DNA of 64,000 bases from NCBI GenBank assembly GCA_963781785.1, contig CAWAHD010000004.1, positions 310,001 through 374,000 on the forward strand. Direction: 5' to 3'. The DNA comes from CAWAHD01 sp963781785 (GTDB taxonomy: Bacteria; Planctomycetota; Planctomycetia; Isosphaerales; Isosphaeraceae). Shown here one piece after another: positions 18,944 to 29,398 of this stretch; position 1 is the stretch's first letter, and every line of letters begins with the position of its first letter. The translations under genes were made by a program, and so were the position numbers. The notes under the pieces are model-generated. The model ran no database searches. It saw only the letters and a program-made list of their open reading frames with translations, and was not told the origin of the DNA.

Positions 18944-19266
18944 GACACAGCTCCCTTCCTGGCATTGCCTTTTTACAGGCGCTTGCAAAGCTTCGGCCTT
19001 CGCTGACGCGCCCGCGGGGTGGTGACGACCTTGGATCGCTCGCCGCAGTTGTCGCTGCCGCGGGCATCGACGGACACCTCTCGCATCGTCAGGCTTTTTG
19101 GTTACCTGCGGTGCTGCTGCCGAGTCGTGCCGCGCGGCTTGTTGGGGCGCTGCCAGACGATGATATCGCCGTCCGGGCCGCCCTCAACAGTCCTGGGTGC
19201 CCACCCGCTCCGCCTGCACGCGGGCGACGAGATCGATGCCGCGCCAGCGCAGCTCGCAGGCCCGGT

Positions 19267-20107
19267 TCAGTCCGGGCCGGTAATCGGCAGCACGTCGACG
19301 CCGTGCACGGCGTAGAAACGCTTGTCGAAGCCTCCCATGGGGCCTTCCGCGGGACTCTCCTTGAAACTCCAGACTTCGACGCCCTGGTGTCGCGCCGAGA
19401 CCGGGAGATTCGTGAACCGTGCAAACCCCGCGTGCCAGCGTGGGCCGTTTGCCGTCGCGCGGACCTCGATCAGCATGAGCAGCTCCGGGTCCCAATCCTC
19501 GAAGCCGACGAAGACGGCGCCGTCGCGCTCGGCGCTCGGCTTCTCGAATCGGAAGACCGGCTGGGGCCGGAATTGCAACGGGCGCTCGACGGTCACGCGA
19601 ACTGTCGAGGCGGTAAACTCGCGCGCAGGCTTCGCATCTGCACCATACGTAAGGCGGCGGTCATTGCCGGCTCCGGCGCACCGGGAATTGGCAAGGGTTC
19701 GATCCCCGGTCCCCTGGGCGACCAGAAAAGCTTGCCGTTGCGGGTCGCCGTCATTGGCTCCAGAGAGAGCGAATGTATTTCATGGATGACGTAGCGCTCT
19801 TCGCCTGGCTGCCTCGACCAGATCGCGCCAGGATTTCAGGACGCCCGTCCCGCGTCCAGACGAAAATCGCTCCATGACCCCGGCCGCGACCCGCGGGATT
19901 TGTATAGCTGAGCACCGGCTCGGGCCGCAACGTCAGCCGCGTCGGCTGATCCTTCCCCTGCTCCATGTCGTACTCTGCCGCCACGCGCCGATAGTACTTC
20001 TGCCACCGCTCGAATTGAGCCTTATCGGCTCCCGACTCGAGTTTCGGCTTCGTGGACTCCGATTGGGCCAGGGCAACGGCGACGGCAATCAGCAACGGAT
20101 GCATCAT
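19267..20107 (-). CDS. Secreted planctomycete protein of unknown function, two frame breaks
   Basis: The start gives a signal peptide (MMHPLLIAVAVALAQSES). The first part runs to GHGAIFVWTRDGRPEILA. Adding one base at the GCGC at 19825-19828 gives IWSRQPGEERYVIHE and IHSLSLEPMTATRNGKLFW. Adding one at the GCGCGC at 19621-19626 gives AREFTAST and then VERPLQFRPQPVFRFEKP, ending VHGVDVLPITGPD. The restored protein has about 280 residues and is continuous in style. The phrases resemble a planctomycete-specific secreted family with no known function. After the stop, a further open stretch at about 19110-19200 on the same strand reads GPDGDIIVWQRPNKPR, so the true C-terminus may lie beyond another break. 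Confidence 0.6.
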
Positions 20108-20184
20108 CGTTGCGGAGATGCTCGATTGGAGGCTTTCGCGCGAACACGGAACCGGACGACATGTTCGCGGCGATTGGGGCTAGC

Positions 20185-20397
20185 CTAAGACATTCTGACG
20201 GAATAGGCAACCGGTAAGGGGCTGTACAGGACGGGCAGGTTCGGTCCCCACCAGAGCAGGATGGGGAAGCGCGAGGTGAGGCCGAGCCTCACCGCAGCGC
20301 GCAGGTTCTCGGGCCAGCCCGCCGGCTGGCCGAACTCAGTCCGAGACCAGTCGAAGGCGCGCATGCGCCGCGCCATCTCGCTGTCGAGCCGAGCCAT
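20185..20397 (-). pseudogene. N-terminal fragment of a PAS-type sensor histidine kinase
   Basis: Seventy codons that read FDWSRTEFGQPAGWPENLRA and AVRLGLTSRFPILLWWGPNL. This matches the start of a sensor kinase family in which such a segment (W..T.LGPP.GWP.SLR, LTSRFPM..GWG) opens the PAS region. The similarity stops abruptly after VLYS, the frame closes eight codons later, and no PAS core, HisKA or ATPase domain follows. It is a truncated relic between the secreted protein gene and the divergent ECF sigma factor. Confidence 0.6.
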
Positions 20398-20521
20398 CTC
20401 GGACCAGGATGGAGCGAGGGGGCGGACCGGTGACTCTCGTCACCGCCGCCTTGGGACGCCATAATGGAGCCGGTCCTCCGCAGCATCAGCCCCACCAGTT
20501 CGGCCCCCGGCGAGGGAGACA

Positions 20522-21263
20522 ATGCCGCAACTCCAACTCGACGATCACGTACCGGGTCGGTTTCCCACAACGCATTGGAGTCGCGTAATCACGGCTGCCA
20601 GTCGCGATGCATTGGAGGCCCGAGAGGCGCTGTCGAGCCTCTGCCAGGCTTACTGGTATCCCATCTACGCCTACATCAGACACCACGGATACGCGCCGGA
20701 GCAGGCGCGCGACCTGGCCCAGGATTACTTCGCCTATGTCCTGGAGCGCGAACCTGTTCGCCAAGGCCGACCCGGCCAAGGGACGCTTCCGCGCGTTCCT
20801 TCGTAGGGTTTGCGTGCGCCAACTCGCGGCCCGACGGGAGCACGAGAATGCGGCCAAGAGGGGCGGAGGCCGGTCTTTTGTCTCGATCGACCCCCTTGAC
20901 GCCGAACGCCGGTACACGCTTGAACCTGCCCACGAATTGACCCCGGAGCGCATCTTCGACAGGACCTGGGCTTTGACCCTCCTCGATCGGGTCGTCGAAC
21001 GGCTTCGCAGCGAATACGACGATGCGGGCCGGTCGGCCAGGTTTGATGAGTTGATCACCCTGCTCACTCGGGATCCCGCGACGGGAACCTACTCGGAGAT
21101 CGCCGCGCGGCTCGGCACAACCGAAGGGAACGTTCGCGTCGCCGTCCACCGCCTCCGGCGCCGCTACGGCCTGCTGCTGCGCGAGGAGATCGCCGCAACC
21201 GTCGGCGACGCGGCGGAGGTCGAAGACGAGATCCAAACGCTCTTCGCCGCCCTTGAGGGCTGA
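20522..21263 (+). CDS. ECF-type sigma-70 family RNA polymerase sigma factor, one frame break
   Basis: About 246 residues once the frame is restored. The N-terminal part reads RFPTTHWSRVITAASRDALE and contains region 2 (ALSSLCQAYWYPIYAYIRHH, QDYFAYVLER). The frame changes at GAGCGCGAAC (20744-20753); inserting GC gives LERANLFAKADPAKGRFRAF, a normal continuation. Region 4 helix-turn-helix is YSEIAARLGTTEGNVRVAVH. Start is supported by GAGGGA before the ATG. The kinase gene begins 90 bp downstream on the same strand, the usual planctomycete arrangement in which the sigma factor and the kinase work as a signalling pair, possibly by phosphorylation of the sigma factor. Confidence 0.85.
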
Positions 21264-21353
21264 ATCTCGGTATCGCTCTGTAACATTCGCCGCTTTTCTC
21301 CCAACCAAGAACAGGGCCCTTTGTCTGATCGGACTGAATCGATGGAGCCGGGG

Positions 21354-24300
21354 ATGTCCTCGGTCGGAATTTGCCCTGACTGCTCAGCCCGCCTGCCCGT
21401 GAACTCGCCGGCGGGCCTATGCCCGCGTTGTCTGTTGCGCCTGGGGGCCGCCCTCGCGGTCGATCTCGATGCGGGGCATGGGAACCCTGAGGCGAACCGA
21501 GTCCGTGAAGACCCGGACAAGAAAATCGGTCCCGCCTGGCCGCCGACGGATGTTCTGAGTCAGGACTGCGCAAGCGGTGCAATCCCACGAGTTCATCTCC
21601 GAGACACAACATCAGAGGACACTCGCCTGATCCGGCCCACGTCACCCGAGACGCCCAAGCTCGCGGGCCAGCGGTCGCGTTACCAACTGATTGGCGAACT
21701 GGCGCGGGGTGGGATGGGCGCGATCTTCCAGGGGCGCGACCTCGACCTGGGCCGGGATCTCGCCGTCAAAGTGATTCGGGAGGAGCACCGCGATCACCCC
21801 GAGATGGTCCGCCGCTTCGTGGAGGAGGCCCAGATCGGTGGCCAGCTTCAGCATCCCGGGATCATCCCGGTCCACGAACTCGGGCGCCTCCCCGATGGCC
21901 GGCTGTTCATCGCGATGAAGCTGGTCCGGGGCCGTACTCTGGCGGCGTTGCTCGCGACGCGCCGAGGTCCCGATGAGGACCGGATGCGCTTTCTCTCAGT
22001 CTTCGAGCAGGTCTGTCAAACAATGGCCTACGCCCATGCTCGGGGCGTGATCCACCGGGACCTGAAGCCGTCGAACATCATGGTCGGCAGTTTCGGCGAG
22101 GTGCAGGTCATGGACTGGGGTTTGGCCAAAGTGCTCGACCAGGGTGGTGTGGCCGACGAGGAGAAGGCGATCCTTGCCAGCGGCGACGCGTCCGCCGTCT
22201 GGACCCTGCGCAGCGGATCGACGGCGATGGAGTCGCGCCCGGGCTCGGTGCTCGGCACGCCGTCGTACATGGCACCCGAGCAGGCACGGGGTGCGCTCGA
22301 CACACTCGATGAACGGGCGGATGTCTTCGCCCTTGGCTCGATCCTCTGCGAAATCCTGACCGGTCAGCCGACGTTCGTGGGCAAAGGCGGTGCGGAGTTG
22401 TACCGCAAGGCGGAGATGGCCGACCTTTCGGATGCGCTTGCACGCCTCGACGCGTGCGACGCTGACGCGGAGCTGGTGGCCCTGGCGCGATCGTGCCTCG
22501 CTGCCGCGCCGAAGCATCGGCCGCGAGATGCGGGGATAATCGTGGCCGGGCTGACGGCCTACCTCCGCAGCGTCGAGGGGCGGCTCCGCGAGGCCGATTT
22601 GGCCCAGGCGAGGGCCCAGACCCGGGCTGCTGGCGAGCGCAGACGCCGGCTGTTGACGCTGGCCTTGGCGGCGTCGGTGCTCGCGACCGCGCTCGTCGGC
22701 GCGGCCGGATGGGCTTGGATGGACCGCGAGCGACGGCGGCGCGAGGGGCGCAACGCTCGGCAGTCGATGCGGCCCTCGCCGACGCCTCCAAGAAACGCGA
22801 GCGTGCCCGAGCCGCAGGCGCCGACCCGGTTCCCTGGGTCGAAGCGATCGAGGCGGCCCGCCGGGGCGACTCGCTCCTCGGAGGTGGCGAGGCAGGCTCC
22901 GAACAGCGAGAGCGGGTGCAGGCGTTCCTGGCCGACCTCGTTCGCGAGCGAGACGCGGCCGAAGCCGTCGAGAAGGACCGTCACGTCGTCGAGCGGCTTG
23001 CCGCCATCCACAACGATTTCGGGGTCCACAACGACGAGGCAAAAGCCGATGCCGAATACGCCTCCGCCTTCCGCGCCTATGGCGTCGACCTGGATAAGCT
23101 CGATCCGAAGGAGGCCGGCCGCGTGCTCGCCGCCGGCTCGGCGGCCGCGGACCTGGCGAGCGCCCTGGATCGATGGGCGTTCCTGAGGCGAGGACGAACG
23201 TTACACGACCCTCAGGGCGCGAACCGGCTAATCGCGGCGGCGAAGACCGCCGACCCCGATCCTTGGAGGAATCGGTTGCGCGACTCGCTGGGCCAAATGG
23301 GGGGCGGCCCCGCGCGTCGGCTCGAGAACCTCGAACGCCTCTCCGCAACCGCGGACGTCGAACACCTGCCGGTCGCGAGCGTCACCCGTCTGGCCACCTC
23401 GCTGGCGTTTCTCGGCCGGAGAGAAACGGCGATCACGCTCCTCCGGCGTTCCCAGGCGTCGCATCGCGACGACTTCTGGGTCAATGCCGATCTCGGACGG
23501 GAACTGATGGCCTCCAGCCGCCCCGACGAGGCAGTCCGGTTCTTCGCTGTCGCCGCGGGCATCCGGCCCAAGAGTGGAGTCGCCGTGGGCGGCCTCGGGA
23601 AGGCACTTCTGATGAGCGGCCAGCCCGCGGAAGCCGCGGACGTCTTCCGCGAGCTGATGCGACTCCGGCCCGATGACGCACTCTCTCATGTCGCCCTGGG
23701 TTCGGCACTGCTCTCGTTGAGAGAGCCGCACGAAGCGACCGCCGAATTCGCCGAGGCGAAGCGGCTGAAGCCGGACGACTGGATGGTCCGCGACCAGATC
23801 GGCCTTGCCTATTCCGACTGTGGCGATTGGACCGCAGCGGTTCAGGAACAAAGTGAGGCGGCACGCCGGTTCCCCCGATCCCCGGTCGCCCATAAAGCGC
23901 TCGCGCACGCACTGCAATCGGCCGGTCGCATCGAGGACGCGATCGCTGAATTCCGCGAGGCCGTCCGCCTCGATCCCCGTTTCTCCGCAGCGTACCTTTT
24001 CCTGGGACGTGCACTCATTGAGACGGGCGATTATCAGGAGGCGCTCGATGCCATGGCCCGTGTCGACCCGGGCCCGCCGCCGGCGGACCCCTTTCTGAGC
24101 GCCGGCGATCTCGCTTCGCGCGCAGGGATCTGATGGCTCTGGAAGCACGGCTTCCGGCGGTCGTCGAAGGTGATGAACTTCCGGCCGACCCCGAGGAGGG
24201 CGTGTCGTTCGCCCGGATGGCCTTCGCTCGACGCGCGTATGTCGCGGCGACTATCCTGTGGACCGAGTCCTTCACGGCGTCGCCAGAACTTGCCGCCGAC

Positions 24301-24681
24301 CTGACCGCGGCGAATCGGTTCCAGGCCGCGCGCGCCGCGGCGCTGGCCGGGACCGAACGCGGACGCGGGGATTCCCCTTCAGAGTCTGAGTCGCGAGCAC
24401 ACTGGCGGAAGCAAGCCCTCGACTGGTTGAGCGCCGACCTCAGCGCCTCCGCCGCGCTCCTCAAGGCGGGGACCTCCCAACAGCAAGCGGCGGTCTCGAA
24501 ACGGCTCGGGCGATGGCAGGTCGACCCGGCTCTTGCCGGAATTCGCGATGAGCCGGAGCTGGCGGAAATCCCCGAACCCGAGCGCCGTTCTCTCCAAGAA
24601 TTCTGGGGGCGCGTCGAGGCTCTGCGTACCAAGAAGACGGCTCCCGACGCCCCGGGATCCGACTTCGATAAAAAAACCTGA
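21354..24681 (+). CDS. Membrane Ser/Thr protein kinase with zinc knuckle and TPR repeats, two frame breaks
   Basis: The ATG at MSSVGICPDCSARL is chosen for the GGAG six bases upstream. Order: two-Cys-pair zinc ribbon (CPDC, CPRC), kinase domain with glycine loop ARGGMGAIF (about residue 116), HRDLKPSN (234) and DWG in place of DFG (254; common in planctomycete kinases), APE loop SYMAPEQARG, membrane helix LLTLALAASVLATALVGAAG, then TPR-like repeats (EAADVFRELMRLRPDDALSH, EDAIAEFREAVRLDPRFSAA). Frame breaks lie at 22739-22751 and at the GCGCGC at 24118-24123; restoring each gives a continuous protein of about 1,108 residues ending PDAPGSDFDKKT. Probably senses periplasmic signals with the C-terminal half. 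Partner of the ECF factor upstream. Confidence 0.85.
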
Positions 24682-24948
24682 GGCCGGCTGTAACTTCCGG
24701 GCGTGTTTCCCTAACTATATTGAAAGAGGCTGCGAGCCCTTGAGGTCGTGGGGCGGCTCCCGCGGTTTTCCGGTCGGCGACACCGAGAGACGGCGCGTCG
24801 CTCCGGCTCGGTCATCAGCACAAAGAAAATGACCCTGTTTGAGAGCGGGCCAGTGTTCCGTCGTTCGCCGCGACCGCGCCGGGCGACCCGCTGGCCCTCG
24901 GCTCGACCGGCCTGCCCACACCGTTCGCTATGAGAGGGACTCCGCACG

Positions 24949-27900
24949 ATGAGGCTCCGAAGCCGCCTGGCCGCTCTGGCCCTCTGTCTCTTCGAGATTT
25001 CCGGTCTCGTCACCCGTGCGGCTGATTCGCCCGCGCCGAAGGGGAAGCCGCTAACCGTTCTTTTCCTCGGAGACAAGGGGCCTCATCGACCTGCCGATCG
25101 CTATGCCCAGCTCGCCCCGGTACTCACGGGACGCGGGATCGAGGTCGCCTACACCGAGAAGATGTCGGACCTGAACCCCGACATGCTCAGCAAGTATGAC
25201 GCGCTGTTGATCTACGCCAATACGACCAGGATCGGCAAGGACCAGGAGAAGGCGCTGCTCGACTACGTCGCGGGCGGCGGCGGCTTCGTCCCCCTGCACT
25301 GCGCCTCGTTCTGCTTCCTGAACTCCCCCGAGTACATCGCGCTGGTCGGTGCCCAGTTCCAGAAGCATGGCGCCGGCGAGTTCGAGACGACGGTCGTCGA
25401 CCCCGACCATCCGATCACCAAGCAACTGGAGCCGTTCCGCACCTGGGACGAGACCTACGTCCACGCCAGGCACAACACGAAGAATCGCCACGTCCTCCAG
25501 ACCCGCGACGACCAGGCCGGCTCCGAGCCCTGGACCTGGACCCGCACGCACGGCAAGGGACGCGTCTTCTACACTGCGTATGGCCACGACGCCCGCACGT
25601 GGGGCTACCCCGGCTTCCATGACCTCGTCGAGCGAGGCATCCGCTGGGCCGCGAACAAGGGAGAAGTCTACGACTCCCGGCCGCGCGTGGCGAAGGGCCT
25701 GAAGCCGTTCGAGTACGAGCCCGCCGAGATCCCGCTGTATACTCCCGGCGCCAGGTGGGGCACGCTCGGCGAGCCGATCCGCAGGATGCAGAAGCCTCTC
25801 TCACCGGAAGAGTCGCAGCAGCACCTCGCCCTGTCGGCCGGGTTCGAGGCGAATCTGTTCGTCGCCGAGCCGCAGATCTTCAAGCCGATCACCATGACCT
25901 GGGACCACCGCGGTCGCCTCTATGTCGCCGAGACGGTGGACTATCCGAACGGGCTTCAGCCGAGGGGCAACGGACGCGACCGGATCTCGATCGTCGAGGA
26001 CACCGACGGAGACGGCAAGGCCGACAAGATCTCTCTCTTCGCGGACGACCTGAGCATCCCGACGAGCCTCTGCTACGTCAACGGCGGCCTGATCGTGGCG
26101 CAGGCGCCCGACATGCTCTTCCTCAAGGACGCCGACGGAGACGGCAAGGCCGACGAGCGCAAAGTCCTCTTCACCGGCTTCCGCACGTACGACACCCACG
26201 CCGGCCCGTCGAATCTGCGCTACGGGCTCGACAACTGGATCTATGCGATCATCGGCTACTCGGGCTTCAGCGGCGAGGTCGGCGGCGAGCAGCACAGCTT
26301 CCGCCAGGGGTTCTTCCGGTTCAAGCCGGACGGCTCGAAGCTGGAGTTCCTGCGCAGCACGAACAACAACTCGTGGGGCGTCGGCATCAGCGAGGAAGGC
26401 CTCCTCTTCGGCTCGACCGCCAACGGCTGCCCGAGCGTCTACATGCCGATCGCGAACCGATACTACGAGTCGGTCCGCGGCATGGCGCCGTCGGTCCTGC
26501 AGAACATCGCCGACTCGAACCGCTTCTTTCCGATCACCGGAAACGTCCGCCAGGTCGACTGGCACGGCGGGTTCACGGCCGGGGCCGGGTCGGCGCTCTA
26601 CACGGCGCACACCTACCCGAAACACTACTGGAACAAGACGGCGCTCGTCGCCGAGCCGACCGGGCACCTCGTCGCGACGTTTACGCTCCACCCGGACGGC
26701 ACCGACTTCCACTCGCACAATGCCTGGAACCTCGTGGCGAGCGACGACGAGTGGACCTCGCCGATCCTGGCCGAGGTCGGCCCGGACGGGCAGGTCTGGG
26801 TGATCGACTGGTACAACTTCATCGTGCAGCACAACCCGACGCCCAAGGGGTACAAGACCGGCAAGGGCGCGGCGTACGAGACTCCGCTGCGCGACAAGAC
26901 GCATGGGCGGATCTATCGCATCGTTGCGAAGGACGGCAAGCCGAGCGACCGGCCGATGCTGTCCAGCGACAACCCGAAGGGACTCGTCGCGGCGCTGAAG
27001 AACGACAACATGTTCTGGCGGCTGCACGCCCAGAGGCTGCTCGTCGAGCGGGGCGACACGTCCGTCGCACGCGACCTCGCCGGTCTGATCGACGGGCCGG
27101 TCGACTCCACCGGCCTGAACGCCGCGGGGGTCCATGCGATCTGGGCGTTGCATGGGCTAGGCGTATTGCGCCCCGCCGAACCGGCCGGTGCCGTCCCCCG
27201 CGGAGATGACGCGGTCGCCGCCGTCGTGAAAGGGTTAAAACACCCGTCGCCCGCCGTGCGCCGCGCCGCGATCCTGGCCTTACCGCGGCATTCCGGCGTG
27301 GCGTCGGGCCTGTCGCTCGCCGGCGTGTTCGAAGACCCCGACCCGCAGGTCCGCCTGGCGGCCTGCCTGGCGATGTCCGAGATGCCCCGCACGGAGGACG
27401 GGGACGGCGCCGCCCGGATCTTGTCGGCACTGCTCGACCCGCGGAATCAACAGGATCGCTGGATGGGCGACGGCTTGACGATCGCCGCCGCGGCGCACGC
27501 CCCGGAGTACTTCAAGGCGCTGTGCGCCGCGGGCTCGGCGGGCCGGAGGGACGGCTGCTGATCCCGGTCACGGCGCGGGTCGCCGAGCACTACGCGCGGG
27601 GCGGGCCGGTCGACTCGATCGCCTCGATCCTGACTCTCCAGGGCGACATCAAGCCCACGGTGCGCGACGCCCTCATCGGCGGCCTCGCGAACGGATGGCC
27701 GCGCGACAAGAGGCCGACCCTCGACGCCGACGCGGAGCGGGCCATAGCCACGCTCCTGCCGACGCTCTCGCCCGAGGCCCGCGGCCGGATGCTTGGGCTC
27801 GCCTCGCGCTGGGGCGTCAAGGGGCTCGACGCATTCGTCTCCGGGCTCGCCAGCGATTTCCTTGCCGCGGCCTCCGACGCGTCGAAGCCCGAAGCGGCCC

Positions 27901-29314
27901 GCATCGACGCCGCCAGGCAGTTGATCGACCTCCGCAAGACCGACCCGCGGGCCGCGCGCGACGTCATCGCCCTCGTCACGGCGAAGGCCCCGCCCGACCT
28001 GGCGAGCGGCCTGATCGGCGCCGTGGCGCGGAGCGACTCGCCCGAGGTCGGCGCGGCGCTGGTGGACGCGATCGGGCCGATGACCCCGGCGGCCCGCAAG
28101 GCGAGCGTCCTCGCGTTGCTCGCCAAGACCGACTGGACGAATGCGCTGGTGACCGGGATCGAGAAAGAGAAGGTGGCGATGTCCCTCCTCTCGCTCGACC
28201 AGTCGCAGGCATTGGCGGCTCACCCGGATAGCAAGATCGCCGAGCGAGCCAAGGCCCTGCTGGCCAGGGGGGGCGGGCTGCCCGACCCGGATCGCGAGAA
28301 AGTAATCCAGGCGCTGGCGCCGATCGTCCTGAAGGGCGGCGACGCCTCGCGCGGGAAGGAGATCTTCAAGCGCAAGTGCGCCAAGTGCCACACCCACTCG
28401 GGCGAGGGGGGCAAGATCGGCCCGGACCTCACCGGCATGGCCGCGCATCCCAGGAGCGAGCTGATCGTTCACATCCTCGATCCGAGCCGCTCGGTCGAGG
28501 GAAACTTCCTCCAGTACACCGTCTCGACCGTCGAGGGTCGGGTGCTCAACGGCCTGCTGGCCGGCGAGACGAGGACTTCGATCGACCTGCTCGACGCCGA
28601 GGGGAAGAAGCAAACGATCCTCCGCGAGGACATCGAGGAGCTCGCCGCGTCGAAGAAGTCGGTCATGCCCGAGGGATTCGAGAAGTCGGTCCCGCCGGAG
28701 GGCCTGGCCGACCTGCTCCAGTTCCTCACGCAGAAGGGCAAGTACCTGCCGCTTGACCTCCGCAAGGTTGCCACACTCACCACGACCGAGGGGGTGCCTT
28801 TCGGGCCCAGGGGCTCCGTCGGGCGGCTGATCTTCGAGGACTGGGGCCCGAAGATCGTCGACGGGGTGCCGTTCGCGCTGGTCGATCCACAGGGGGACCG
28901 CCAGCCGAATGCGATCATGCTGAGCGGCCCGGGCGGGAGGCTCGCGCCCAAGATGCCCAGGTCTGTCACCCTGCCGGTAAACGCCTCGGCCAGGGCGATC
29001 CACCTGCTGAGCGGGGTGGCCGGCTTGGGATACCCGGTCGGCCGAGAGGGGACCGTCGCGATGATCGTCCGCATCCGGTATGAGGACGGCGCGACCGAGG
29101 ATCACGAGCTGAAGAACGGCGTGCACTTCGCCGACGTCAACGGGCGCAGGAGGTCCCGGGCTCGAAGCTGGCGTTCAAGCTCCGCGGCCAGCAGGTTCGC
29201 TACCTGACCGTCACACCGAAGAGGAAGGATTCGATCGCCAGCATCGAGCTAGTGAAAGGGCCCGACCGGACCGCCCCGATCGTCCTGGCCGCGACCGTCG
29301 AGGCCTTCGACTGA
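24949..29314 (+). CDS. ThuA / PVC-type dehydrogenase / HEAT / c-type heme fusion protein, two frame breaks
   Basis: A secreted protein of about 1,455 residues. A signal peptide (LRSRLAALALCLFEISGL) is followed by a ThuA-like domain (about 30-240; VLFLGDKGPHRPADR, GGGGFVPLHCASFCF), a PVC-type membrane-bound dehydrogenase beta-propeller (about 290-680; TWDHRGRLYVAETVDYPNG, DTDGDGKADKISLFADDL), HEAT-like repeats, and a Planctomycetes/Verrucomicrobia heme domain with CAKCH at about residue 1143. Frame breaks at 27517-27527 and at GGGCGCAGG (29142-29150); adding one base at the latter restores NGAQEVPGSKLAFKLRGQQV and an end at TVEAFD. It likely oxidises a sugar or alcohol in the periplasm and passes electrons to the heme. 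First gene of a four-gene exported set. Confidence 0.88.
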
Positions 29315-29398
29315 TCGTCCATTCCGGAACGCGGCTCTGGTGTCGTGAAGCGGCATTTTTTACCGAGGTCCGATCTGATCAGCATGGGAGGTCCAACG

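Noticed and set aside
24949..29314. Separate genes for the ThuA/propeller part and the heme part
   Set aside because: The frame change near 27520 rebuilds a continuous HEAT region when one base is restored, and the usual planctomycete protein has all these domains in one chain.
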